This document shows positions 24,201-32,147 of a stretch of DNA of 48,771 nucleotides, in pieces. The stretch spans positions 1 to 48,771 of the forward strand of contig WQWI01000013.1 of the NCBI GenBank assembly GCA_009785425.1, read 5' to 3'. How positions within the stretch are numbered: position 1 is the stretch's first letter; each line of letters starts with the position of its first letter. A program made the translations under genes and the position numbers. The notes beneath the pieces are model-generated. The model was not told the origin of the DNA and did not search any database. It worked only from the letters and a program-made list of their open reading frames with translations. This DNA comes from Bacteroidales bacterium. GTDB taxonomy: Bacteria > Bacteroidota > Bacteroidia > Bacteroidales > P3.

Positions 24201-25627
24201 CCCAACGACAAATTAGAGCCTGTTGCCGTAACTCCAATATTGGATATCGATGCCGGGAAATTGGCGATACTAATCGTATTATCGTACCTCAAACTTTCGA
24301 TTTGAAAGTAAGGCTGCACCGTGCTAAGCCTCATGTTGGAGAAACTGATTTGCTGAACTTCGGCTATGTCGCCGATGTTCATGCCTATTGTTCCGTGTAG
24401 TGTGGCATCGCCTCTGAATTGTCTCGTGCTGTTGTCGTAGCTGAGGCGAACGGATGAATTGGCATCGAGCCTCACACTTGCGAGCCTCCACAGGTCGAAG
24501 TTCATGCTGTCGGTAATGGCAACCGTTAGAGAATAGTTGTTGGGTAGCGAAAGCATGCCGGTGTATCTTAGCGGTGTTTCGCTTACGGGCAATAGGAGTT
24601 CTCCCGAAAATTCGCCTCTAATCAATTGGTTTCGGTCAAATTCGAGCAACAAATTATCCATGGACAGAGGCCAGCCTGTGCTTGTGCTATCCTGATTTAA
24701 ACTAAACACCGGCGAAGCACTCAATGTACCGCTAAACCCACGCCTATCTATCAAAAAGTTACTGCCTCGAATAGTTGTGGAAGAGCCATGACGTCCTGTC
24801 AATGAACTTGGCAGGCTTACCGAAAGTTCTCGAATATATACGCCTTTCCAGAGATTTCGAAGCTCAGCAGTAGGGTATTCTATAAGATAACTTTGAGGAA
24901 ATACCACATTAGGCGATGAGCGGGTTTCGCTCAGGTCTATCACGGCATTTTGTACATGAAACACCCAATCGTTCAGTCCCGGAATTTCGAAAGGAGGAAT
25001 GGAAATATCCACCAAAATATCGTTCCAATCTGCTACTGTAGTATGGAACTGTGTTGTAACCTTCCCTGTGCCGCCTCCGGCGGGTCTGAGGATTCTTTCG
25101 GAAAAAGCGATTTCTGCGGAGAGGGTTAGTTCTTTGAAGCCGTAGCAGTTGACAGTGGCTCTTGTTGGAGATGTGCCTACAGCCCCTTCGTGTCCTAACC
25201 CACCTAAAAGAGTAATAGAAACATCTTGTCCGAGATTGAAAGTATAAGGAGCCAAAAGAGCCAACGAAATATCTCCGGCAAAGCCACCGGCTTGAGTTAG
25301 AGGAATACCACTCGCTCCGAAAAAGATAACATCGCTTCCGGGCTCTTGTCCACCTATTTGTATGCGCAGATAAACATCACTTTCGAAGTCGCCACGACTA
25401 TTGAGCCTCACTTGACTGACAGCCATAACATATTGCACATTGCCAATCGTACGAACCGTAGCTATAGGCATTTCGATCGACTCTATGCCGAGCATAACAG
25501 CAATCAAACGGTTCTCTGCCAAAATCCCTTCAATCATAGAATTGATCGAATCCAACTTGGCTTGGCTCTGCGAAACAAGCGTAGAAAGCAGAAAAAAAAC
25601 AATGAATATGGTTTTGATAATCTTCAT
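21287..25627 (-). CDS. Very large exported protein of unknown function (1446 residues)
   Basis: I do not recognise a family. It begins with a signal peptide (MKIIKTIFIVFFLLSTLVSQSQA). Residues 100-900 are dominated by short amphipathic strands and long runs resembling barrel or beta-helix text (VTATGSNLSLGFRTTVGLTSTEDNGFGGEVDLTIHSRF, FALGASLDISTGRNTIAIFYSEFSAGIGFDAML, split here only for reading). The last 400 residues look like separate Ig-like domains (MRHVRYAYPVPDQQFFLPREHP...YIFEIVGLPLDP). There is no lipobox or sorting domain. It lies between the small DUF3592-like gene and the FISUMP lipoproteins, and all share a strand. A TATCTTTA box sits 36 bases upstream. Surface location is likely; the role is open. 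Confidence 0.7.
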   Translation of the reverse strand: MKIIKTIFIVFFLLSTLVSQSQAKLDSINSMIEGILAENRLIAVMLGIESIEMPIATVRTIGNVQYVMAVSQVRLNSRGDFESDVYLRIQIGGQEPGSDVIFFGASGIPLTQAGGFAGDISLALLAPYTFNLGQDVSITLLGGLGHEGAVGTSPTRATVNCYGFKELTLSAEIAFSERILRPAGGGTGKVTTQFHTTVADWNDILVDISIPPFEIPGLNDWVFHVQNAVIDLSETRSSPNVVFPQSYLIEYPTAELRNLWKGVYIRELSVSLPSSLTGRHGSSTTIRGSNFLIDRRGFSGTLSASPVFSLNQDSTSTGWPLSMDNLLLEFDRNQLIRGEFSGELLLPVSETPLRYTGMLSLPNNYSLTVAITDSMNFDLWRLASVRLDANSSVRLSYDNSTRQFRGDATLHGTIGMNIGDIAEVQQISFSNMRLSTVQPYFQIESLRYDNTISIANFPASISNIGVTATGSNLSLGFRTTVGLTSTEDNGFGGEVDLTIHSRFERRENGRQRWVYDRVEIGEIALNVSTTAFSLDGRMGIFQDDAVFGTGFYGNLNMQIGALASGFSVGATVVFGRLPDFRYWFADASATFPVGIPIVPALEIHGFSGGIAQRMSPAGAGFTHRFARSGINYVPDQSTSLLIRAGTMLRSQGTDVFTGNLGLEIAFNQHNGIRFINFNGSGQIAANIPGGEDLERINRSLNSIASPEAAEEFHQNETAAGVNSGAISVMADLTMNFENREFTGLFQAYVNTPFMRGVGPNGRMGRVDVFFGQNQWFIHAGRPDNRIGLNLGIGPISVTATTYLMVGHNLPGMPPPPEAVTRILGKSVPNNRNSNDLNLGRGFALGASLDISTGRNTIAIFYSEFSAGIGFDAMLRNMGNTFCVGSSTPVGIRGWYLEGQAFAHLSGEVGLTMRMFGRRREFAILQGAAAVLLQAKLPNPSWFAGDLALQYSILNGMIRGRARISVEVGRLCVFEHRGGHALEGQELISEVMPNDPTMETDVFVSPQAVFNMPIREFRMDESSAMIRAELAEFSLTEGGSPIEIRSTEWDTERFMVRISPEYALPGRSQINGRVRLTFSEQNAAGHWTPVLGENNNPHVETRDITFQTGERPNTIDMRHVRYAYPVPDQQFFLPREHPTGFIYLHQNFGYLFTDPTTIVRGRFRSGSEVIWVNLTWDNPERRITWNQPILSNSTNYIFEIVGLPLDPTVAGGVQTTVAQTSFEDGEEGSHVEVLTNVAGDAGSEGELIILTYSFRTSMFSTFAEKMGQVVITRAGLGTLSTNGNISAIRGNMSSREGFDQADLTGTEHTQGKPLIVVHSAMTDNYFLNAIRPLLYANYPFGGAVRYSREAGQSITPYWAIIRLINYGYGTTVFFPWDHFLTNTYYHDFRAARTQIAACSVARNRYPHVLTSSFPLLPRNSSYVLNFAYTLPNGVITNSSVQKTFVVP

Positions 25628-25662
25628 AAAGACGAATGTGGTTTACTGTTTTTTTGGCATTG

Positions 25663-25670
25663 TAAAGATA
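25663..25670 (-). promoter_or_regulatory. Probable -7 promoter box for the 1446-residue gene
   Basis: The minus strand reads TATCTTTA, one base off the TAnnTTTG consensus, about 36 bases before the start codon at 25627. Confidence 0.4.
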
Positions 25671-25756
25671 GTGATTTTTTTTGGATTATGCAACTTTTTT
25701 GTGATTTTTATTTTGTTTGCAAATGTCATGAGAATAGCGGGATTTGTCTTTTGTTT

Positions 25757-26233
25757 TCATTTCTCTGGATTATTCTTTTCTTTTCCCTCTAAAAGTGTCA
25801 TGCCTTCGATTATCCTAAAAACACTGGCAACCGCAGCAAGTATTCCCAAACAAATGAAAAAGATACTTGCTCCTATTCCTCTGCGAAAGGGAATAATAAT
25901 TTCGTCTTCTACTATCAGTTTTCGTATGCGACGGTCTTTATTATACCAAATCACGGCTCTTTTTCCAACAACTGCTTTTTCTTGCAATATAGCAAAATAA
26001 TTTTTTGAAAAACTACGATACGAAATTCTTTCTTTCGTATCTAAACGAATGCTGTACGTGGAATTATTCCATCCTAAAGCACTTGTGATTTCCCCTTCAA
26101 TTTTAGGATATCGGTTTTCTTGTCTTATCAAATTTATTGATAGTGTCGAAATCATTATCAATGCACAACAAAGTGCAAACCATGACATTAAGTAAGGAGC
26201 AGCGTAAGACATTGATTTGTTTTCCATTTTCAC
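25757..26233 (-). CDS. Small membrane protein, DUF3592-like
   Basis: 158 residues with one hydrophobic segment near residues 10-34 (YLMSWFALCCALIMISTLSI) and another near 128-148 (IGASIFFICLGILAAVASVF). Between them is a soluble loop of beta strands (EGEITSALGWNNSTYSIRLDTKERISYRSFS...GKRAVIWYNKDRRIRKLIVE). This layout resembles DUF3592 proteins, in which a periplasmic beta domain sits between two helices. It starts seven bases after the TANFOR protein gene ends, so the two are co-transcribed. If the TANFOR protein carries a C-terminal toxin, this gene is where an immunity protein would be expected, but nothing in the sequence proves that. Confidence 0.6.
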   Translation of the reverse strand: MKMENKSMSYAAPYLMSWFALCCALIMISTLSINLIRQENRYPKIEGEITSALGWNNSTYSIRLDTKERISYRSFSKNYFAILQEKAVVGKRAVIWYNKDRRIRKLIVEDEIIIPFRRGIGASIFFICLGILAAVASVFRIIEGMTLLEGKEKNNPEK

Positions 26234-26240
26234 TATTATT

Positions 26241-29200
26241 TTACTGCTTGTTGTTTTCTATTTCTTCTATGAGTTCTCTCAATTCGTCAAATAATTCAAT
26301 TGTTAAATTCTCTCTTAAGAATTGTCTGTGAGTATTAAATGCAAATACTAGAGCATTGAATACGCTTCTGTCATAGCTTATGAGTGTTACAATATTATGT
26401 GCAAAACTGATATTATTCCACACAGCTAAGAAGTCATTCGCTCTATCGTTGTTAATCAATGCTCTATTTATTTCATCATTTAATCGTACAAGATTTATTG
26501 TCGAATTTACAACGGTTACTGTTCTCGATGCAGCAAAAACAAGCCTCAAAGCGGTAGCAGCGTATCTAAATTCTGAGAAAGGCACAGCCACTAAAACAGC
26601 CAAGTTAACGGCAGCACTAATGACTCTATCTTGTTGTCGTCTATGAAAATCCGTAACCAACCAATCAAAATAAAATGCAGGTATGTAAACAACGTTTCCT
26701 CTTTCAAATGGGGCTAAATCTGTAACTATTCGCACGCGTATCAAGTCGGTCATATTCACTGTTTCATCATACAGTTGTACGCTCCCGACAACGCCATCTA
26801 TTTGGTCAGTGGTATGCCGATATCTTAATATATCAATACTTCCTCTTATCCTTAATGAGTTTCCATTGACAATACTCAACGAATTGTGTACTCCACTTTC
26901 AGCAAGCGTATATCCTCCTCGAACATTTGTGCTTGTAGCTCCATACGACCTGCGCCATATAAATGTTTCTCTTTCTGAAGCTTTCGTTCTTCTATCATCT
27001 ATATCATCTTGTTTCAGATAAGCAATTACAGATGCTATCATAAAGTCGTTGTATATGCTTGGATTATTACTCATACTGCCTTTCAACAATTCAAATGTAT
27101 TGCTTCTCGACAGTCTTGAAAATAAATCACTTACTTGGTCTTTCGGAACATTTTCCATAACACGGACCGCCAGCAGATCAAAGTCTCGTCCTTGATTATT
27201 CGCGATTCTGTTAAGTAACCTTATTCTCTGTTCATTACTTATTTCCAATAAAGCCTCATCAGGCAAAGCACTCAGACTTAAGAATCTTCCTGCCACTATC
27301 ATATTATCTATACCTGCCAACCAAGCTTCTCGACTTTGGCATAAAATATAGTCTTTTAAGCTTAAATGTTGAGAGTTCCTCATACTCGTTTCTACTTCTA
27401 CATGAAGGAGTATACTGTCTGAATCAAATCTGAGTCTCATGCGATTATCTGCTGTCCTTCCACGATCATCAAAACCGGCAGACTGTGGATTAATCGTCGG
27501 TCTATTTTGATTTGATCGTACAATTATTTGCTCATATAGGTTATTATCTCCAAGAACTATATTCCTAGCTCTCACACCAGGGGAAGCCCCAAGATTAAAG
27601 GTTACTGTTCGATTAAAAGCATAGCCAAATCGCAAAGCTTCTATGGCTTGTCTGACGATTTGTGCGTCTCTATTAATTATCGCCATCGCATCCTCATCCC
27701 TCTCAAACACCCTCATCACAATCCCCGGCGCAAACATCAAATCCCACTGCCACTTCGCCAAATGTGTGCCAAGCGAATAATCCATTAAGTTATGAGGCAA
27801 AGCGTTTTGTGCCAAACCATAAGCATTATCAAACGTGTGCCGAAGTTGGAACATACCATGTCCCAGTTCGTGTGCAATAATTATCCCCAAAGTTCGAGCA
27901 TCCATACCTCTGCTAAAGATATAGCCCATCTGCTCGCCTCGTGGCATAAATCCGCTTTGGTCACGGTCGTTATTTTCTTCGTCAAATATAAACAAATAGG
28001 CGGCTTCGCTGTCAAAATCATCGCCCAAAGTCTCCAAAAACACACTCTGAAACAGCCTCATTGCAGGCGTGTAAGCCGCAAACAAACCACTTCGCCGTTC
28101 AAAGAAATCCATATCGCCATCAAACTCAAAATTCTCGGCTTTGTCCACCTGCCAAGAAATGCCGAGGGGACCATAGATTTCATCCAGCATTCTTGCAACA
28201 GCATCTGCATCAATCGTTGCTCCATTTACAGGCACCAAAACAACTCTTGGTGTTTTCGGTCTGTAAGTTACTACATTGATTTTACCCAATGTAACCATTT
28301 CGCCATCAAGTTCATAAACGGCAAACACCTCTTGTGCATCGTTTTCTCGTCCGCCCAAAAGCGTAAGTTCGAACGTATTTTCTGAGATTCTTCTCGGCGT
28401 AAACGACACGCCTTGCGGAGTGATAAAACGAACAGAATCGGGATTTATTCTACTGTCTCTGAGGTTCATTGTGGCAATCACTTTGTCGCTTTCGCCCTGT
28501 GGTATGGCTTTGAAAGGTGGTCTGTAGCCGTTCATGTCCTCGTACACTGCACTAATCAACAGCGATGTGGCATACACCTCGTTCCATTCATCAAAAGGAA
28601 ATCTCGACTCTTCAGCTCGTGCAAACGTTACGGTTCCTGTGGTTGTGGGTTGCATCGTGCGAGGCGGGTTGTCGGAATGCGACTGTCTTTGTCCGACTTC
28701 TGTGATTTGTCCTTGTTCGTTTACAACAAACAGTGTGCCGTTGCCGTCAGTGATTGTGGTTGGCAGGCTTTCTACGTTGGGAATGGTTACGGTTGTGCCA
28801 TCTTCTGTTCTGATGGTTAGTGTGCCTGTGTTGGGGTTGTAGGTTGCTGTGCTGTTGCCTGACAGGTCGTTGCCTGTTTGGTGTTGGGTTGTGGTTTCGC
28901 CGGTTATCACTCTGCCAACGCCGCCGCCACCTTCAATAATCCTGTCCAAATCCAACGTAAATCTGCCATCACTGCTGCTCCTCGAAATCAACTCTCCCGA
29001 TATCCATTGCATCGCATCATCCACCTGCAAGTCCTGAAAGGTCATTATCAAATTCGCATTGAAAAAGTTGAAAAATACCGTACCGTAACCTCTGTAGGGT
29101 CCCGTTCCGCTGGATTCCATTATTCTCAACTCTGAGTTTTGTGGCAAACGTACAACATCACCTCGCCGCAGCGGTCTTCCAAGCGGTACGCCGGTATTGA

Positions 29201-30386
29201 CAAGCGGAGGAGTGGCATCTATTGCTCCACACTCAAAAAGCGGCGGCAGAGCAGGCGGAGTAGTAAACGTCCGAATCGCAGTCCAGTTGCTATGCTCAAA
29301 AGCACAATAAGCCATCATCTGATATTGATAACCTTGCTCGGGACGAAGCTCGGTAACAAGCATCGGGTTTTGATCGCTTCCTACGTAATGCCAAAAAGAA
29401 CCTGCTTGGTCTAATCTTCGCCTGAAACGAACACGCTCATAAAGCGGATGATCCATATAATGCACCCAAACTGAAAACTGATTTATAGGCTCAACTCTGA
29501 CGTTGCGAACCTCAGGACAACGCTGTGAAAACGTGAACCATTGCGTAGGCGTGTAGCCGTTGTTTTTGAACATCGACATGCCTTCGTCAGGTCCTCGCAA
29601 ACGGGCTTGTACACGATAAGCATACGTAAAGCCCAATCGCAACGGCGGATGTGCGTGATTGAAAACAAACGAAGTTGCCATCGTTGTAGTTTCAAAAAAT
29701 GGCACTAACGTTGCCTGCATCACCTGCTCGGGGTTCATTCCCGGCGGGACTTCTACAATCTGCAACTTGTATTCAGTCAACATGCCCGGCCCATGATGTC
29801 GGGGAGCCCATTGGAAAACGACATGCTGCAGTCCGCTTTCGGGCAGGTGTATTGTTGCGTTTTGTTGGGGTAAATTAATCAGAGGCACATCGTGCTGAAC
29901 GATGTGCACATGTGCAGCGACTTCGCTACCCCTGGAAACATGCACACCTGTTCGGGCTTCGTACACTTCAAACCAAATTCTGTAACGCCCCTCCGGAACG
30001 GTTGCATTGTTGCGATACAACTGTTGGGGCATGTTGGTAAACTCCAGATTCTGTTCTAAAAAATATACTCGCAAATCTTCGTTGGTCAATCGCAACGGGA
30101 CACCCGGAGTGAGTGTATATACCGGAGTTGCAGCGCCTCTTCGGGTTTGCATGGCGTGGGTAAAACTTTCCATTCGCAGGCGTAATCTTACCTGTCCATC
30201 AGTTTGGGTCAAATCACGCAGGGTGATGGTTACGATAAATTTATCTCTATCCGAACGCAGGTTTTCCAGCATGTGTATGCTGTAAGGGGGTAACACGGTT
30301 GTTGTTGTGGTTACCGGGGCGTTTTGAGCGAAAACGGCGGCGGATAGCGCCAGAAGTAGGGCTAATGCGTAAAGTTTGATGTTCAA
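26241..30386 (-). CDS. TANFOR-domain protein with FN3 modules and HELGH zinc-peptidase domain
   Basis: A 1381-residue exported protein (signal peptide MNIKLYALALLLALSAAVFAQ). Residues 30-190 match the TANFOR domain known from Tannerella forsythia: PPYSIHMLENLRSDRDKF, VRLRLRME, YTLTPGVPLRLTNEDLRVYF and FVFQW-like strands. FN3-like modules follow (about 190-385). A peptidase-like domain has HELGHGMFQLRH with His839, Glu840, His843 and His850. The gap between the second and third His is six residues, not the five of metzincins, but HELGHG-F-L-HTF is a pattern I recognise from large Bacteroidetes exported proteins. The C-terminal 150 residues contain a hydrophobic block (VISAAVNLAVLVAVPFSEF) after NVVYIPAFYFDWL, reminiscent of pre-toxin regions of polymorphic toxins. 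The final 60 residues match no toxin I know. Confidence 0.75.
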   Translation of the reverse strand: MNIKLYALALLLALSAAVFAQNAPVTTTTTVLPPYSIHMLENLRSDRDKFIVTITLRDLTQTDGQVRLRLRMESFTHAMQTRRGAATPVYTLTPGVPLRLTNEDLRVYFLEQNLEFTNMPQQLYRNNATVPEGRYRIWFEVYEARTGVHVSRGSEVAAHVHIVQHDVPLINLPQQNATIHLPESGLQHVVFQWAPRHHGPGMLTEYKLQIVEVPPGMNPEQVMQATLVPFFETTTMATSFVFNHAHPPLRLGFTYAYRVQARLRGPDEGMSMFKNNGYTPTQWFTFSQRCPEVRNVRVEPINQFSVWVHYMDHPLYERVRFRRRLDQAGSFWHYVGSDQNPMLVTELRPEQGYQYQMMAYCAFEHSNWTAIRTFTTPPALPPLFECGAIDATPPLVNTGVPLGRPLRRGDVVRLPQNSELRIMESSGTGPYRGYGTVFFNFFNANLIMTFQDLQVDDAMQWISGELISRSSSDGRFTLDLDRIIEGGGGVGRVITGETTTQHQTGNDLSGNSTATYNPNTGTLTIRTEDGTTVTIPNVESLPTTITDGNGTLFVVNEQGQITEVGQRQSHSDNPPRTMQPTTTGTVTFARAEESRFPFDEWNEVYATSLLISAVYEDMNGYRPPFKAIPQGESDKVIATMNLRDSRINPDSVRFITPQGVSFTPRRISENTFELTLLGGRENDAQEVFAVYELDGEMVTLGKINVVTYRPKTPRVVLVPVNGATIDADAVARMLDEIYGPLGISWQVDKAENFEFDGDMDFFERRSGLFAAYTPAMRLFQSVFLETLGDDFDSEAAYLFIFDEENNDRDQSGFMPRGEQMGYIFSRGMDARTLGIIIAHELGHGMFQLRHTFDNAYGLAQNALPHNLMDYSLGTHLAKWQWDLMFAPGIVMRVFERDEDAMAIINRDAQIVRQAIEALRFGYAFNRTVTFNLGASPGVRARNIVLGDNNLYEQIIVRSNQNRPTINPQSAGFDDRGRTADNRMRLRFDSDSILLHVEVETSMRNSQHLSLKDYILCQSREAWLAGIDNMIVAGRFLSLSALPDEALLEISNEQRIRLLNRIANNQGRDFDLLAVRVMENVPKDQVSDLFSRLSRSNTFELLKGSMSNNPSIYNDFMIASVIAYLKQDDIDDRRTKASERETFIWRRSYGATSTNVRGGYTLAESGVHNSLSIVNGNSLRIRGSIDILRYRHTTDQIDGVVGSVQLYDETVNMTDLIRVRIVTDLAPFERGNVVYIPAFYFDWLVTDFHRRQQDRVISAAVNLAVLVAVPFSEFRYAATALRLVFAASRTVTVVNSTINLVRLNDEINRALINNDRANDFLAVWNNISFAHNIVTLISYDRSVFNALVFAFNTHRQFLRENLTIELFDELRELIEEIENNKQ

Positions 30387-30449
30387 TGTGAGGGTGTATT
30401 GGTTTGGCTATTTTAAAAACGAATTATGTTCTACAATTTTTTTATGCTG

Positions 30450-30457
30450 CAAAGGTA
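30450..30457 (-). promoter_or_regulatory. -7 promoter box for the TANFOR protein operon
   Basis: The minus strand reads TACCTTTG, with the start codon at 30386 about 63 bases downstream. It probably serves the TANFOR gene and the small membrane protein gene. Confidence 0.6.
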
Positions 30458-30511
30458 GTGAATACTTTTGAATTATGCAAGTTTTTTTTGTGATTTTTTT
30501 GGCTTGGTAAT

Positions 30512-31774
30512 TCAAAAAAAACATTTCCACACAGGCACAACTTCTATATCTTTTCCATGCTGTTCTTGATTGTAGGTTATAATTGTTTTTTTGCTTAGCT
30601 TAACCTCTTTCTCTATGCTGTCAAATCCGCTAAATTCTCGCTTGCTGTTTTCAGGCGTTAACTCATAACAAACCTGGATAGCCTCATACTCAAAGCCTTT
30701 TTTTACAACAAAATCACACTCGCCAACACTATTTGCAAATGTAATTTCATCGTATTGCTGCTTTTGCAATTCGTTGAAAATAAAATTTTCCAAAAGTTTT
30801 GCCTTGTTGTCCCAAAAACGATAAGAAACAGCATTTATGATTCCATTGTCAGCAACATATAATTTGTGGCTATTGCGAACGTTTTCCTTCAATGAAAAAG
30901 AAAAATTAGAAACATCGTCAAGAATATAACTGTCGTCAAGTATGTTAATGTATTTTTTTGCCGTGTTTTCGTTTGTCCCGACCGCTGTTGCCAAACTTTT
31001 GTAAGAAAACACCGCACCGATGTTAGAAATGGCATAAAGTAACAGCTTCTTAAACGTTGCAACATCTGCGATTTGATAGCGCGAAATACAATCTTTCATC
31101 ACAATTGAATCGAAATAGCTATTCAGCAGGCTTGCTTTAATCTCTTTATTTTTGCTTGAGACTATTTCGGGAAAGCAACCCCATTCCAAGCACATGTCAA
31201 GCTGCTGAACTACTTTTGGAGTATGATTTACAAGGTCAAAATAGCTATAAATACCGCTATGTCTGAGAATTTCGTTGAACGAGTACGGAAATACAGCATT
31301 AGCCAAATATCTGCCTGACAGAAAAGAAGAGTATTCATTTTGCAAAAAAGAAGAGTTTGATCCGGTAACAAATATCTTTTTGAATGTTTCAGTATCGTAG
31401 ACACTTTTTACAAAAATTTCCCAATCCTTAACAACTTGCACTTCATCTAAAAACAAATACTCTACCTTCTCGCCGGTTATTTTTTCTGCCGTTTCAACGA
31501 GTTTGTAGAGTGAAGCAGGGTTATCCCATATCTCAAAAAACAGTGGATTGTCTAAGTTTAGTTTTAAAATAGATTTTGGCTTATTTTCTTTTATGAGCTC
31601 GTTTATAAGCATCGCAAAAAGAGAAGATTTACCACTTCGTCTAATCCCTGTGAGTATCTGAATGTGTTTTGTTTGAAGATTAGTCTTCAATGCTTCAAAT
31701 ACAGTTCGTTGTTGCAGGTTTTGGTATTTTTTTCCTGTCCAATGCGGGTTTTGGTTGATTATGGTCTGTTCCAT
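30512..31774 (-). CDS. AAA+ ATPase with DUF4143 domain, second copy type
   Basis: About 420 residues from the ATG at 31774 (MEQTIINQNPHW). Walker A is GIRRSGKS (43-50), Walker B is YLFLDEVQ (Asp110, Glu111), and the sensor phrase is VTGSNSSFLQNEYSSFLSGRY. A winged-helix-like part (SYKSLATAVGTNENTAKKYINILDD) and a DUF4143/nuclease-like end (SVGECDFVVKKGFEYEAIQVCYEL) follow. The longest frame would start 33 codons further upstream, but a TATCTTTG promoter box (31805-31812) lies inside that extension, so I use the inner start. It belongs to the same broad family as the ATPase at 4447-5742, in a distinct subgroup. It is monocistronic, and its physiological role is not established. Confidence 0.88.
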   Translation of the reverse strand: MEQTIINQNPHWTGKKYQNLQQRTVFEALKTNLQTKHIQILTGIRRSGKSSLFAMLINELIKENKPKSILKLNLDNPLFFEIWDNPASLYKLVETAEKITGEKVEYLFLDEVQVVKDWEIFVKSVYDTETFKKIFVTGSNSSFLQNEYSSFLSGRYLANAVFPYSFNEILRHSGIYSYFDLVNHTPKVVQQLDMCLEWGCFPEIVSSKNKEIKASLLNSYFDSIVMKDCISRYQIADVATFKKLLLYAISNIGAVFSYKSLATAVGTNENTAKKYINILDDSYILDDVSNFSFSLKENVRNSHKLYVADNGIINAVSYRFWDNKAKLLENFIFNELQKQQYDEITFANSVGECDFVVKKGFEYEAIQVCYELTPENSKREFSGFDSIEKEVKLSKKTIITYNQEQHGKDIEVVPVWKCFF

Positions 31775-31804
31775 ATCTAAAAAATTTAACTCTTGATTTT
31801 TTTG

Positions 31805-31812
31805 CAAAGATA
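31805..31812 (-). promoter_or_regulatory. -7 promoter box deciding the ATPase start
   Basis: The minus strand reads TATCTTTG, about 30 bases before the ATG at 31774. It rules out the longer reading frame. Confidence 0.65.
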
Positions 31813-31969
31813 CGGAAATTTTTCGAAATACAATTCGAAAAATCCGTGTTTTTGCCGAATTGCATTTCGTCAAACATCTCGTAATTTTAAAGGGTATTGC
31901 TAAAAGTTGGACTTCCTAACAAATTCCGTACACAAAGAACAGGGTCAAACAAAAAATTGGAAATTCCAC

Positions 31970-32048
31970 GTTCGGCGTAGGCTGCAACAAGGATATTCAG
32001 CGGCGATTCCATCGCCGTCTAACGGCTTACCTGCATCCTTTGCCGAAC
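31970..32048. repeat. Small inverted-repeat element between ATPase and uvrA
   Basis: Outer arms GTTCGGC and GCCGAAC lie at 31970-31976 and 32042-32048, with further imperfect pairing inward (GG-TGCA). A perfect inner hairpin CGGCGATTCCATCGCCG sits at 32001-32017. It resembles a miniature palindromic element with an inner hairpin. The rest of the gene-free stretch 31775-32147 holds only the two gene promoters as far as I can see. Confidence 0.6.
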
Positions 32049-32135
32049 GGGAGTTACAAAAATGACAATAGTCATAAATGACAATAACAAGATACTTTTT
32101 TCATAATAACCGCCCCATATTTCCTAATTTTTTCG

Positions 32136-32143
32136 TACCTTTG
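32136..32143 (+). promoter_or_regulatory. -7 promoter box for uvrA, near-leaderless message
   Basis: TACCTTTG followed by CATA and the ATG at 32148. With the usual spacing, transcription would start at or within a base or two of the start codon. Confidence 0.6.
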
Positions 32144-32147
32144 CATA

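Noticed and set aside
31775-31873. N-terminal extension of the second DUF4143 ATPase
   Set aside because: It contains the TATCTTTG promoter box, and the inner ATG gives the expected family start.
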